Assembly: GCA_022563275.1 (NCBI GenBank)
Contig: JADFNR010000010.1
Location: 1-43,944, forward strand
Reading direction: 5' to 3'
Origin: Chloroflexota bacterium
GTDB taxonomy: Bacteria; Chloroflexota; Dehalococcoidia; UBA3495
Length of the DNA: 43,944 nt
Below, piece after piece: positions 24,396-31,852 of the stretch; the first letter of the stretch is position 1; every line of letters begins with the position of its first letter. Both the position numbers and the translations under genes were made by a program. The notes under the pieces are model-generated. The model did no database searches, was not told the DNA's origin, and was given only the letters and a program-made list of their open reading frames with translations.

Positions 24396-26674
24396 TTCGG
24401 GACATCAGCGGCGCTGAGCCGTCTCCGGAACTGGTCCAAGCCATCTACAGCCACACTGAAGGCAACCCCTTTTTCATGACCGAGATCATAAGGCTGCTGG
24501 TGGAGAGACGCCTGACCACCGGCGAGCCGGGTGAAGTCGGTCTCGGCGATCTGGAGATACCCCAAGGGGTGCTGGAGGTGATTGGACAGCGGTTGAACCG
24601 GCTATCCCCAGAGTGCGAGGGAGTCCTTACGACAGCAGCCGTTATCGGCCGTCAGTTCGACTTTAAGTTGCTGGGATCACTGAGCGAAGAATCTACCGAG
24701 GCCCAGTTGCTGGCGTCGATGGATGAGGGGCTGGATGCCTTCCTGATTCAAGAGGTCCCAGGGCAAGGGGACGTTTACGAGTTTAGCCACGCCCTGGTCC
24801 AGCAAACGCTGCGGGAGCGGCTTTCCACCAGCAGGAGGGTCAGGCTCCATGCCAAGATCGGGGAAACGCTAGAGACCCTGTACGGAGACCAACCGGGCGA
24901 CCGCGCCGCGGAGTTGGCCTACCATTTCGCTGAGGCCGAGCCGGTGGCCGGAATAGAGAAGCTGGTGAAATACACCATTCTGGCCGGGGAGAGGGCACTT
25001 GAATCTTATGCCTTTGAAGGAGGGCTGGACCACTTTGACCGGGGACTGGTGTCTATTGGCATTGCGTTGACCGGCACCCAGCCCGCACCTGATGAGGAGG
25101 CGGCCGCCCTTTTGTTTGGGAAGGGTTGCGCCCAACTGGCCACAGTGGAACGGCACAGACTATCAGAGGCGGTGTCTTGCCTACGCCGCGCTTTTGACTA
25201 CTACGCGGAAGCAGGTGACGTCGACCGCGCGGTGGCGGTCGCACAACAACCTCTGCCGATGGCACAAGGCATGCTCGCAGGTGCGACCCAACTCGCACTC
25301 CGGGCCCTGGAACTGGTCCAGCGCGGTTCTCATGAGGAAGGACGTCTTTTGGCCCAGTACGCCATACACGTGTACTTTGAGGAAAGCGACGTTGAGGCCG
25401 CGCAGGATGCATTCACGCGGGCCCTGGTTATCGCCCAAGGGGAGGATGATGCGGACCTCGAGTTACGCACCTTGGCCAATGCTGCCAGCGTCGACACCTT
25501 CGAATGCCAATATCAAGCAGCGCTGGAGAAAAGTTTGCGGGGGCTGGAGTTGGCACGCCTGCTGGATAATCCTCGGGCCGAGTTGGGTGTCCAATACAGG
25601 GCCGCCAGTAGTCGAATGCTAACCGGGGACCTTCAAGAAGCGAAACAACACTTAGAGGCCATGCGGGATGTGGCGGACAGACTCCGTGACCGCTTCTGGT
25701 TGTCCAGCGCCTATTTCTTGAGTGCGCAGGCGTCCATTTACGAAGGCGATTGGGAGGCGGCTCGCCGATATTCCGACCAGAGCTTAATGAATCTGTCCAT
25801 GGACTCCCGGAGCCTGGCGACGCGCATGCAATTGGAGTTAGAACTCGGCGAATCCGACCAGGCTGATGTATACCTGGAGCGCCTTCTGGAATCCATGCGG
25901 CTCACCGCTCCCGGCCCAACGGTAGAATATATGCTCGCAGTGCTTGGGATTTCACTCGGTGGACGGATCAGCGGCGACAACCGCAGATTCGAGGCTGCCG
26001 ATGCCGCTGCGGAACCAGTTCTCACCGCTCCTAAATCCTCCCGATTTGTAATGCTCGGCACCAGGGCCGGGCTGGGTTTCTTAGCGGTGCAACGCGGGGA
26101 TTCCGCCGCCGCCTCAAACCACTACGCTTCTCTCACGGCCTGCCGGGGAACAGCAATGGCAGGGATATCATTTGTTTTTGACCGCCTTCTTGGACTCCTG
26201 GCCCGCAATATGGACAACCTAGATCTGGCAGTAGAACATTTCGAGGACGCCTTGGCCTTCTGCCGAAACGGGAGGTATCGGCCCGAGCTCGCCTGGTCTT
26301 GCTATGACTACGCAGAAGCGCTCCTCCAAAGAAACGGACCTGGCGATCACCAGAGAGCCGGATCGCTGGTGGAAGAGTCGCTGTCCATCTCTAGCGAGCT
26401 GGCCATGCGACCGCTCATGGAGCACGTTGTAGCCCTTCAAGACAAGACGCAGTCGACGCCAACGCGTGCCCCGGCCCATCCCGGCGGCCTCACCCAGCGG
26501 GAGGTTGATGTCATTCGGTTGATCGCAGCAGGCCGCACCGACCGGGAGATCGCCGATGTACTGGTCATCGCCGTCCGTACCGTCACCACCCACGTCGGCA
26601 ACATCCTCAACAAGACCGGCGCCGCCAACCGGGCCGAAGCGGCGAGTTATGCCACCCGCCATGGATTGGAATAG
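24326..26674 (+). CDS. LuxR-type ATPase, C-terminal part (frameshifted)
   Basis: The second part of the same regulator, in the next frame. It begins inside the ATPase module (SHTEGNPFFMTEIIRLLVE is the typical sensor/winged-helix passage), continues with a long helical TPR-like region, and ends in a LuxR/GerE helix-turn-helix over the last 63 residues (LTQREVDVIRLIAAGRTDREIA, TVTTHVGNILNKTGAANR). The TTG at 24326 is only the first possible start; no ribosome site precedes it. Together with the N-terminal part it is a MalT/LAL-like signal-transduction ATPase that would activate transcription. Either it is a pseudogene or the assembly lost one T; the long intact frame on both sides favours a recent or artefactual change. 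Confidence 0.75.
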   Translation: MARSDSYHREELGGLESEHVGQLIRDISGAEPSPELVQAIYSHTEGNPFFMTEIIRLLVERRLTTGEPGEVGLGDLEIPQGVLEVIGQRLNRLSPECEGVLTTAAVIGRQFDFKLLGSLSEESTEAQLLASMDEGLDAFLIQEVPGQGDVYEFSHALVQQTLRERLSTSRRVRLHAKIGETLETLYGDQPGDRAAELAYHFAEAEPVAGIEKLVKYTILAGERALESYAFEGGLDHFDRGLVSIGIALTGTQPAPDEEAAALLFGKGCAQLATVERHRLSEAVSCLRRAFDYYAEAGDVDRAVAVAQQPLPMAQGMLAGATQLALRALELVQRGSHEEGRLLAQYAIHVYFEESDVEAAQDAFTRALVIAQGEDDADLELRTLANAASVDTFECQYQAALEKSLRGLELARLLDNPRAELGVQYRAASSRMLTGDLQEAKQHLEAMRDVADRLRDRFWLSSAYFLSAQASIYEGDWEAARRYSDQSLMNLSMDSRSLATRMQLELELGESDQADVYLERLLESMRLTAPGPTVEYMLAVLGISLGGRISGDNRRFEAADAAAEPVLTAPKSSRFVMLGTRAGLGFLAVQRGDSAAASNHYASLTACRGTAMAGISFVFDRLLGLLARNMDNLDLAVEHFEDALAFCRNGRYRPELAWSCYDYAEALLQRNGPGDHQRAGSLVEESLSISSELAMRPLMEHVVALQDKTQSTPTRAPAHPGGLTQREVDVIRLIAAGRTDREIADVLVIAVRTVTTHVGNILNKTGAANRAEAASYATRHGLE

Positions 26675-26767
26675 CGATTTAGGACTTTTTAGAGCCGTTC
26701 CCCGGTAGGTTGTCCGCCTTAGAAACAGTCTTTCCCAGCAATGTTTTGGCCCCCTCACGCCTGAAAC

Positions 26768-26810
26768 GGCGAGAGACTACGTAGGACTACGTAGTCCTTC
26801 GCCTTTTTTG
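26768..26810 (+). terminator. Intrinsic terminator of LuxR ATPase
   Basis: GGCGA...ACTACGTA-GGAC-TACGTAGT...TCGCC followed by six T, about 95 bases past the LuxR-type stop. The inner 8-bp arms are perfect. Confidence 0.88.
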
Positions 26811-26906
26811 TTTTTCCCCCTTTTTAAAAAATCCGCAATTTTTACGATGGCGTGCCGTCTTGCCGAAATTATTATTGGGCTACAACGAATCGATGAGGTG
26901 GACGAC

Positions 26907-27464
26907 ATGAAATTCTCACTTAACAGCCAGGCGAACAACATCAACGGCACGGCAACCCAGGGAACGAAATCAGTAATAGATGAGGCGATAGAAATGAAAA
27001 ACGCGAACACTAACATACAGATGAATATCGGCAACTCCGGCGCCCTGGTAATCAAGAACACCGCAAGATTGCTCGGCGGACTGGCCGTGGCCGCGATGGT
27101 GGCGATGGCCGCCACCTTCGGTTCGGTTTCGGCCGACAGCCCATCCGTGTCCAGTAGCTTTGTGGCCCACGGACCCAATGAGATGGACATCGAGTATCTC
27201 AACAAACTGGGCAACAACTTCCTGGTCCACGACTACGACGCCATCCAGCCCTCGGCCAAGGTCAATAACTTCCTGGTCCACGACTACGACGCCGTCCAGC
27301 CCTCGGCCAGGGTCAATAACTTCCTGGTCCACGACTACGACGCCGTCCAGCCCTCGGCCAGGGTCAATAACTTCCTGGTCCACGACTACGACGCCGTCCA
27401 GCCCTCGGCCTGGGTCAACAACTTCTACGTTCACGGCCCCGACACCTCCGAGTGGACTGGATAA
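26907..27464 (+). CDS. Secreted 17-residue-repeat protein
   Basis: A 185-residue protein from the ATG at 26907 (GAGGTG 6 bases upstream); an inner ATG at about 26994, also with a GAGG, is an alternative start. A hydrophobic segment, LLGGLAVAAMVAMAATFGSVSADSP, looks like a signal peptide with cleavage after VSA. The mature part is short: FVAHGPNEMD, then four 17-residue repeats of NFLVHDYDAVQPSARVN type, then NNFYVHGPDTSEWTG. I know no such family. The repeats alternate hydrophobic and acidic/His residues and might bind metal or form a beta stack. A terminator follows, so it is a one-gene unit. Confidence 0.7.
   Translation: MKFSLNSQANNINGTATQGTKSVIDEAIEMKNANTNIQMNIGNSGALVIKNTARLLGGLAVAAMVAMAATFGSVSADSPSVSSSFVAHGPNEMDIEYLNKLGNNFLVHDYDAIQPSAKVNNFLVHDYDAVQPSARVNNFLVHDYDAVQPSARVNNFLVHDYDAVQPSAWVNNFYVHGPDTSEWTG
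27216..27419 (+). repeat. Four 51-bp tandem repeats (coding)
   Basis: Four in-frame copies of a 51-base unit at 27216, 27267, 27318 and 27369, nearly identical at DNA level; differences include Ile/Val and Lys/Arg/Trp codons. Such low divergence means recent expansion or ongoing homogenisation, so copy number may vary between strains. Confidence 0.95.
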
Positions 27465-27493
27465 CCCGTCCTCATCCGGGTTGCCCCCACATC

Positions 27494-27527
27494 AAAAGAG
27501 CCGCCCTCCTCCAGGGGCGGCTCTTTC
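27494..27527. terminator. Intrinsic terminator
   Basis: AAAGAGCCGCCC and GGGCGGCTCTTT pair around an 8-base loop with a short T tail on plus. It ends the repeat-protein gene and may also serve the convergent asparaginase gene. Confidence 0.82.
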
Positions 27528-27616
27528 AACGTCAGCGCACCATCAAGGCCGTCGCCCACCGGCAGACTCTGGCAGCATAAAACAGCTCCCAAAGGCCCAC
27601 CGGCGGAAATCCTTGC

Positions 27617-28627
27617 TCAGTAGGTCAGCATCATCCGCTGGATCTCTGACGGGTCTTTGGTGACGGTCAGGGCCAGCATCAACAGGATGCGCGCCTTCTT
27701 CGGCGTGAGGTTGTCCGCCACGATGTAGCCGTCCTCGGTGAAACGGCGGGTCTGCATGACTCGGCCGCTCCCGGTGCCGGTGGCGATCACCACCGGCAAC
27801 CCGGCGTCCAACGCTTCCTTCAAGGCAGCCATGAACGGGGGCGGCGAGCTGCCGCTTCCTAGCCCAGCGGCCACCAGACCGTCGATACCCGCCTGGGCCA
27901 GGGCCCTGATCACCAGTCCATCGGCTCCTGCGTAGGCCGGCGCGATATCCACCCGCGGCAGTTGGTCCACTCCCTCCACGTCGAATTCAGAATCGGCCGT
28001 GTGGGTGCGGTCCGGATGGCGGTAGAAGACTACCTTCTCGTCGGAATCGGCATAGCCCAAGAACCCAAAATCGGGAGCTTGGAACGTCTCCAGCCGGTAG
28101 CTGTTGGTCTTGGTCACGTCGCGCGCCGCCTGGATCTGGTTGTTCAAGATGGTCAACACCCCCCGGCCCGCCGACTGTGGGGCCGCCGCCACCCGGATGC
28201 AGTCGATCAGGTTCACATCCGAGTCAGTGCCCAAGCCCGTGGGCGGGCGCATAGCGCCGGTGATCACCACTGGTTTGCTGCTCTTCACCGTCAGGTTGAG
28301 AAAATAGGCGGTCTCTTCCAGGGTCGCCGTTCCGTGGGTAATGGCCACGCCCGCGGCGTCCGGGTCGTCCCGGAAGATCTGGTTGATCCGCTTGGCCAAC
28401 CCCAGCCAGTGTTCGGGCGTGATGTCGGTGCTCCCCAGGTTCAGGAACTGTTCGGCCCGCACGTCGGCGAACTCCAGCACCTCGGGCACCCGTTCCAGCA
28501 GTTCCTCGATGGTCAGGTGCTTGCCGTCGTAGCTGTAATTGATGTAGTCGGTGCGGGTGCGCCCCACGAAAGAAATGCTCCCGCCGGTGCCCACCAGATA
28601 AACCCTCGGCTTGCTTTCGCTAGTCAT
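27617..28627 (-). CDS. Asparaginase-family protein, variant active site
   Basis: A 336-residue protein of the bacterial L-asparaginase/glutaminase family. The first catalytic Thr is present in GTGGSIS (Thr14) and the lysine in VTKTNSYRLE (Lys173). The second motif, normally HGTDTMEE with a catalytic Asp, reads THGTATLEE (Thr100, then Ala101), so the Asp of the Thr-Asp-Lys triad is missing. Other family text is intact: VITGAMRPP, DSDVNLIDCIRVA, GLVAAGLGSGS, VVIATGTGSGRV. No signal peptide is seen, so it acts in the cytoplasm. Activity may be altered or on another amide. GGGAG lies 9 bases before the ATG. Confidence 0.85.
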   Translation of the reverse strand: MTSESKPRVYLVGTGGSISFVGRTRTDYINYSYDGKHLTIEELLERVPEVLEFADVRAEQFLNLGSTDITPEHWLGLAKRINQIFRDDPDAAGVAITHGTATLEETAYFLNLTVKSSKPVVITGAMRPPTGLGTDSDVNLIDCIRVAAAPQSAGRGVLTILNNQIQAARDVTKTNSYRLETFQAPDFGFLGYADSDEKVVFYRHPDRTHTADSEFDVEGVDQLPRVDIAPAYAGADGLVIRALAQAGIDGLVAAGLGSGSSPPPFMAALKEALDAGLPVVIATGTGSGRVMQTRRFTEDGYIVADNLTPKKARILLMLALTVTKDPSEIQRMMLTY

Positions 28628-28639
28628 GGATAAACTCCC

Positions 28640-29037
28640 TGTTAAGATAAAACCGTGCCTGAACGATGTTTAGAGCCGCTCTCCGCCCAGAAGTATACGA
28701 CGGGTCTGCCAAGTAGACACCGATGGACAGGCCCGCCGCCGCGATGGGGCCAACAGGCCGGTACTTGTGGGCCGACTCCGGTAAAATACCTTTCCCAACC
28801 TAAGCGCATGTGCTATTCTCAATAATGTACGGCGATGCGGTACGTTTCTCGTAATCATGACTAAATAATAACCCTGGGCCACTTCAAACAAGCATTCGGG
28901 CCTGGGTGGAATGGCGGAAACAGACTTAGAAAACAAAGCCCGCGAAGCAGGCCATCCGGCGGGAATCCCCGTAACAGATACAGCACAAGGAGCTTCAGGG
29001 TAGGTGTCCGAGGCAGAGATGGCCGGACAAAAAATAG
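28640..29037 (+). other. Possible orphan transcript before terminator
   Basis: This stretch has no convincing gene, yet a clear plus-strand terminator closes it at 29038-29063, which implies a transcript starting somewhere inside. A 30-codon frame from 28911 (MAETDLENKAREAGHPAGIP at its start) has only a GGGTGGA next to its ATG. No match to tRNA, SRP RNA, tmRNA or RNase P RNA signatures was seen. It may be a small RNA or a leader. Confidence 0.35.
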
Positions 29038-29063
29038 AAGGCGGTTATACCACCGCCTTTTTA
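29038..29063 (+). terminator. Intrinsic terminator upstream of PIN/TRAM gene
   Basis: AGGCGGT-TATACC-ACCGCCT followed by TTTT on the plus strand. It lies 109 bases before the PIN/TRAM start, with no annotated gene directly upstream, so it may end a small RNA or act as an attenuator. Confidence 0.8.
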
Positions 29064-29171
29064 AATTCCCGGGGCTTAAACTTCGTCTAACGTTAAAAAT
29101 CGAACCATCTAGCGGTTGCTGGCCCGGCTGGCCTAAAGCCGGACCCGCGGCTGGTAAGGAGGTGACCTCCG

Positions 29172-30284
29172 TTGTTGGCCCTTTGGATACTCAGAGCGCT
29201 GAGCGCAGGGGGTCTTGGGGTAATCGGCTGGCGGCTCGGACTTTATATATCGGAATATTCATCAGATAAACCAGAATTCCTTCCTTGGGGTCTCGCATCG
29301 ACCCTGGCCGGCGTAATCATCGGGGGAGTTTTAATCCCCTACTTGATCCTCAAGCCCTGGCGCATGAGCGCTGCATATATCGATTCCCTGCCCGGCTCGG
29401 CATTGATCTCGGGCACCGCGGGCCTGCTTGTGGGCTTGGTGGTTGCCTCGCTTATCTCCATCCCCCTGTACACGCTGTCCGGCTGGCCCAGTTGGGGCGT
29501 CCCGGTCATCGTAAGCGTGGTCCTGGGGCTGTTCGGCCTCGCACTGGGAGTCCAGCGGGAACGGGACATGCGCGCGATCTTCCCAGGCCTGGAGGCGCCC
29601 GCTCCGTCCGGTGGCTCCATCATGACGGCCAAGGGGAACGGATGGACCGGCAGAGCCGATAAGGTCAAATCCCGAAAACCCTCCCGCAATGGAAACATCC
29701 TCGTGGACACCAGCGCGATAATCGACGGCCGCATAGCCGACCTCAGCATCACGGGTTTCCTGGAAGGCTCATTGGTGGTGCCGCGCTTCGTGTTGGACGA
29801 ATTGCGCCATATAGCCGACTCCAGCGACCCATTGCGGCGCAACCGTGGCCGCCGCGGGTTGGAGGTCCTGGGCAAGCTGCGCAAAGATGAGTCGGTGACT
29901 CTCGAGATCCTGGACGTGGGGGTGGAGAACGGCAACGAGGTGGATGCGGTCCTGGTCCAACTGGCCCGGGAGATGAAATCGGCCATCCTCACAACGGACT
30001 ACAACTTGAACCGCGTTGCCGAGCTTCAAGGCGTTCAGGTCTTGAATGTGAACGAACTGGCCAACGCTCTCAAGGCCATCGTTCTCCCCGGTGAAGAGCT
30101 GCGGGTGAACATCGTCCAAGAGGGCAAAGAGGCGGGCCAGGGCGTGGCCTACCTGGATGACGGCACCATGGTGGTGGTTGAGGGGGGCCGGCGCTATCTG
30201 AACGCCTTCCACGATGTCGTAGTCACCAGAGTGCTGCAGACTGCGGCCGGGCGGATTATCTTCGCCCAACCCAAAGGCGAATAG
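29172..30284 (+). CDS. PIN/TRAM domain membrane protein (YacL-like)
   Basis: A 370-residue protein. About four transmembrane helices lie in residues 1-130. A PIN nuclease domain spans about 172-290, with the acidic residues in ILVDTSAIIDGR, VLDELRHIAD, EVDAVLVQLA and ILTTDYNLN. A C-terminal TRAM RNA-binding domain ends in FHDVVVTRVLQTAAGRIIFAQP. It is an inner-membrane RNase candidate. The start TTG at 29172 follows AAGGAGGTGA with a 6-base gap. The order yacL-ispD-ispF-cysS seen here is a classical bacterial arrangement. Confidence 0.9.
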   Translation: MLALWILRALSAGGLGVIGWRLGLYISEYSSDKPEFLPWGLASTLAGVIIGGVLIPYLILKPWRMSAAYIDSLPGSALISGTAGLLVGLVVASLISIPLYTLSGWPSWGVPVIVSVVLGLFGLALGVQRERDMRAIFPGLEAPAPSGGSIMTAKGNGWTGRADKVKSRKPSRNGNILVDTSAIIDGRIADLSITGFLEGSLVVPRFVLDELRHIADSSDPLRRNRGRRGLEVLGKLRKDESVTLEILDVGVENGNEVDAVLVQLAREMKSAILTTDYNLNRVAELQGVQVLNVNELANALKAIVLPGEELRVNIVQEGKEAGQGVAYLDDGTMVVVEGGRRYLNAFHDVVVTRVLQTAAGRIIFAQPKGE

Positions 30285-30322
30285 CGCCGGACACGGACTC
30301 TCGGCTGGGTGCTGGAGAAACG

Positions 30323-31012
30323 TTGGTAATTGTAGGCGCGGTGATCGTGGCTGCCGGGCGCAGCGCCCGTATGGACGGGGTGGACAAGACCTTCGCTCCC
30401 ATATTGGGTCAGCCCCTGGTGGCCCATACCCTGGACCGCTTCGAATCATCTCCCCTGATCGACCAGATAGTGCTGGTCTTGGCCGAAGATTCCCTGGAGC
30501 GGGGCCGGCAACTGGTCCAAGAACGCGCCTACCGCAAGGTGGCCCACGTCTGCGCCGGCGGCCAGAGACGCCAGGACTCGGTGCGGAACGGGCTGGAACT
30601 CCTGTCCCCATGCGATTGGGTCATGGTCCACGACGGCGCCCGGCCCTGCTTCGACGAGGACATGCTGCAACGGGGACTGGACGCCGCCGCCGGCTGCGGT
30701 TCCGCCGTGGCCGGGGTGCCCGTGAAGGACACCATCAAGCTGGTGTCGTCCGACCAGATGGTGAACGAAACCCCCGACCGCTCCCTGCTCTGGGCCGCCC
30801 AGACCCCCCAGGTGTTCCGCTATGACCTATTGTTGGAAGCGCACCGCGCCTGCCCCCAGGACGTAACTGACGATGCGGCCATGGTCGAAAGCCTGGGCCA
30901 CCCGGTCAAGATGTTCCTGGGGGCTTACGAGAACATCAAAGTAACCACCGCCGGCGACCTGATCATCGCCGAGACTTTCTTAAAAGCCATGTCTACCGAG
31001 TTTCAGAAATAG
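30323..31012 (+). CDS. ispD: MEP cytidylyltransferase
   Basis: A 229-residue 2-C-methyl-D-erythritol 4-phosphate cytidylyltransferase, the third step of the MEP isoprenoid pathway (MEP + CTP to CDP-ME). Visible are the nucleotide loop VIVAAGRSARMDG, GGQRRQDSVRNGL, VHDGARPC, VPVKDTIK, QTPQVFRYDLL, TDDAAMVE and ENIKVTTAGDL. The start is TTG at 30323 with GGAG 5 bases upstream. It follows the PIN/TRAM gene by 38 bases; ispF comes next after a 289-base gap. Confidence 0.95.
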   Translation: MVIVGAVIVAAGRSARMDGVDKTFAPILGQPLVAHTLDRFESSPLIDQIVLVLAEDSLERGRQLVQERAYRKVAHVCAGGQRRQDSVRNGLELLSPCDWVMVHDGARPCFDEDMLQRGLDAAAGCGSAVAGVPVKDTIKLVSSDQMVNETPDRSLLWAAQTPQVFRYDLLLEAHRACPQDVTDDAAMVESLGHPVKMFLGAYENIKVTTAGDLIIAETFLKAMSTEFQK

Positions 31013-31021
31013 CGGTTGCGG

Positions 31022-31206
31022 TCACCCGCTCGTCCTGAGCTCCGACCGGTGTCGAGCGCCGATTCTATCGAGCGTCCTCGGCTTCGCCGGGAAGTCTCCC
31101 TCCCGATGGTATCGGGACATCGGGGGACCCGTCGAAGGACCTGTGCGCAATCATGGCCCGACGGAGCCTGTCCTGAGCGTGCCAAAAGCCTCACCACGGA
31201 CGGTAG
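31022..31206. repeat. REP-like intergenic repeat, degenerate
   Basis: This gap in the isoprenoid operon carries text such as CTCGTCCTGAGC and GAGCCTGTCCTGAGCGTGCC. It resembles the widespread extragenic element with GTCCTGAGC...GTCGAAGGAC arms, and GTCGAAGGAC itself is present at about 31131. The short frame across it is not a gene. Recognition is by eye from general familiarity, not by alignment. Confidence 0.45.
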
Positions 31207-31301
31207 GCGATAAGAACGAACCTAAAAAGTAAATTTTTAGCCACGTTCCCATCTTCAAGGGATTTACTCCCCCGCTTCCCCTGGCGTAGACTTTCCGCGA
31301 T

Positions 31302-31832
31302 ATGTCCACTCTTCAAGGACCTGAATCCTTGGAATTCCGCTCTGGGATCGGCTTTGACTCCCACCCTTTGACCGGCGGGAGGAAGCTGGTGCTGGGCGGA
31401 GTGGAGATTCCCCATGACCGGGGGCTCTCCGGCCACAGCGACGGCGACGTGCTGGTGCACGCGGTCATGGACGCGCTGTTGGGGGCGGCCAATCTGGGAG
31501 ACAAGGGCCTCCATTTCCCCTCCAGCGACCCCCAATACAAAGACATCTCCAGCCTCATTCTGCTGGAGCGGGTCGGCGTCCTGATCGCCGAGGCCGGTTG
31601 GCGGCTCTCAAACGTTGATGCTACAATCCTGGCACAGAATCCCAAGCTCAGTCCCTTCAATGCGGAGATGCGGGAGAACATGGCCAAGAGCCTGTCCGTT
31701 TCCCCCAGCCGCGTCAGCGTCAAGGTCACCACCACCGACTACCTGGGTTTCGTGGGCCGGGAAGAAGGGATCGCCGCCTGCGCCGTGGTCTCACTGATGT
31801 CCGGGATTTCCGGGATTTCCGGCGGCCAGTGA
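31302..31832 (+). CDS. ispF: MECDP synthase
   Basis: A 176-residue 2-C-methyl-D-erythritol 2,4-cyclodiphosphate synthase, the fifth step of the MEP pathway. The zinc ligands are Asp19 and His21 in GIGFDSHPL and His45 in GHSDGDVLVHAVMDALLGAA. GDKGLHFPSSDPQYKD and KVTTTDYLGFVGREEGIAA are typical. The ATG at 31302 has a weak ribosome site and about 12 residues ahead of the usual start. The end has a duplicated GISGISGG. It sits 20 bases before cysS. Confidence 0.94.
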   Translation: MSTLQGPESLEFRSGIGFDSHPLTGGRKLVLGGVEIPHDRGLSGHSDGDVLVHAVMDALLGAANLGDKGLHFPSSDPQYKDISSLILLERVGVLIAEAGWRLSNVDATILAQNPKLSPFNAEMRENMAKSLSVSPSRVSVKVTTTDYLGFVGREEGIAACAVVSLMSGISGISGGQ

Positions 31833-31852
31833 TCACTGGCTCCAGTTGATGC

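Noticed and set aside
24300..24400. Programmed frameshifting in the LuxR-type ATPase
   Set aside because: No slippery heptamer, Shine-Dalgarno-like stimulator or downstream pseudoknot is visible; loss of one T explains it simply.
27216..27419. Regular repeats that could suggest a CRISPR array
   Set aside because: The 51-bp units are contiguous, without spacers, in frame, and encode a 17-residue protein repeat.
28909..28935. GGGTGGAATGGCGG resembles the T-box motif AGGGTGGNACCGCG
   Set aside because: Several core bases differ and the terminator is about 100 bases away, whereas a T-box antiterminator lies directly beside its terminator.
28900..28950. Text like the 5' half of tRNA-Leu or a group I intron exon
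   Set aside because: No acceptor, anticodon or T-arm partner could be found downstream.
31016..31213. 65-codon frame between ispD and ispF
   Set aside because: It lies over REP-like extragenic repeat sequence and has no family resemblance.
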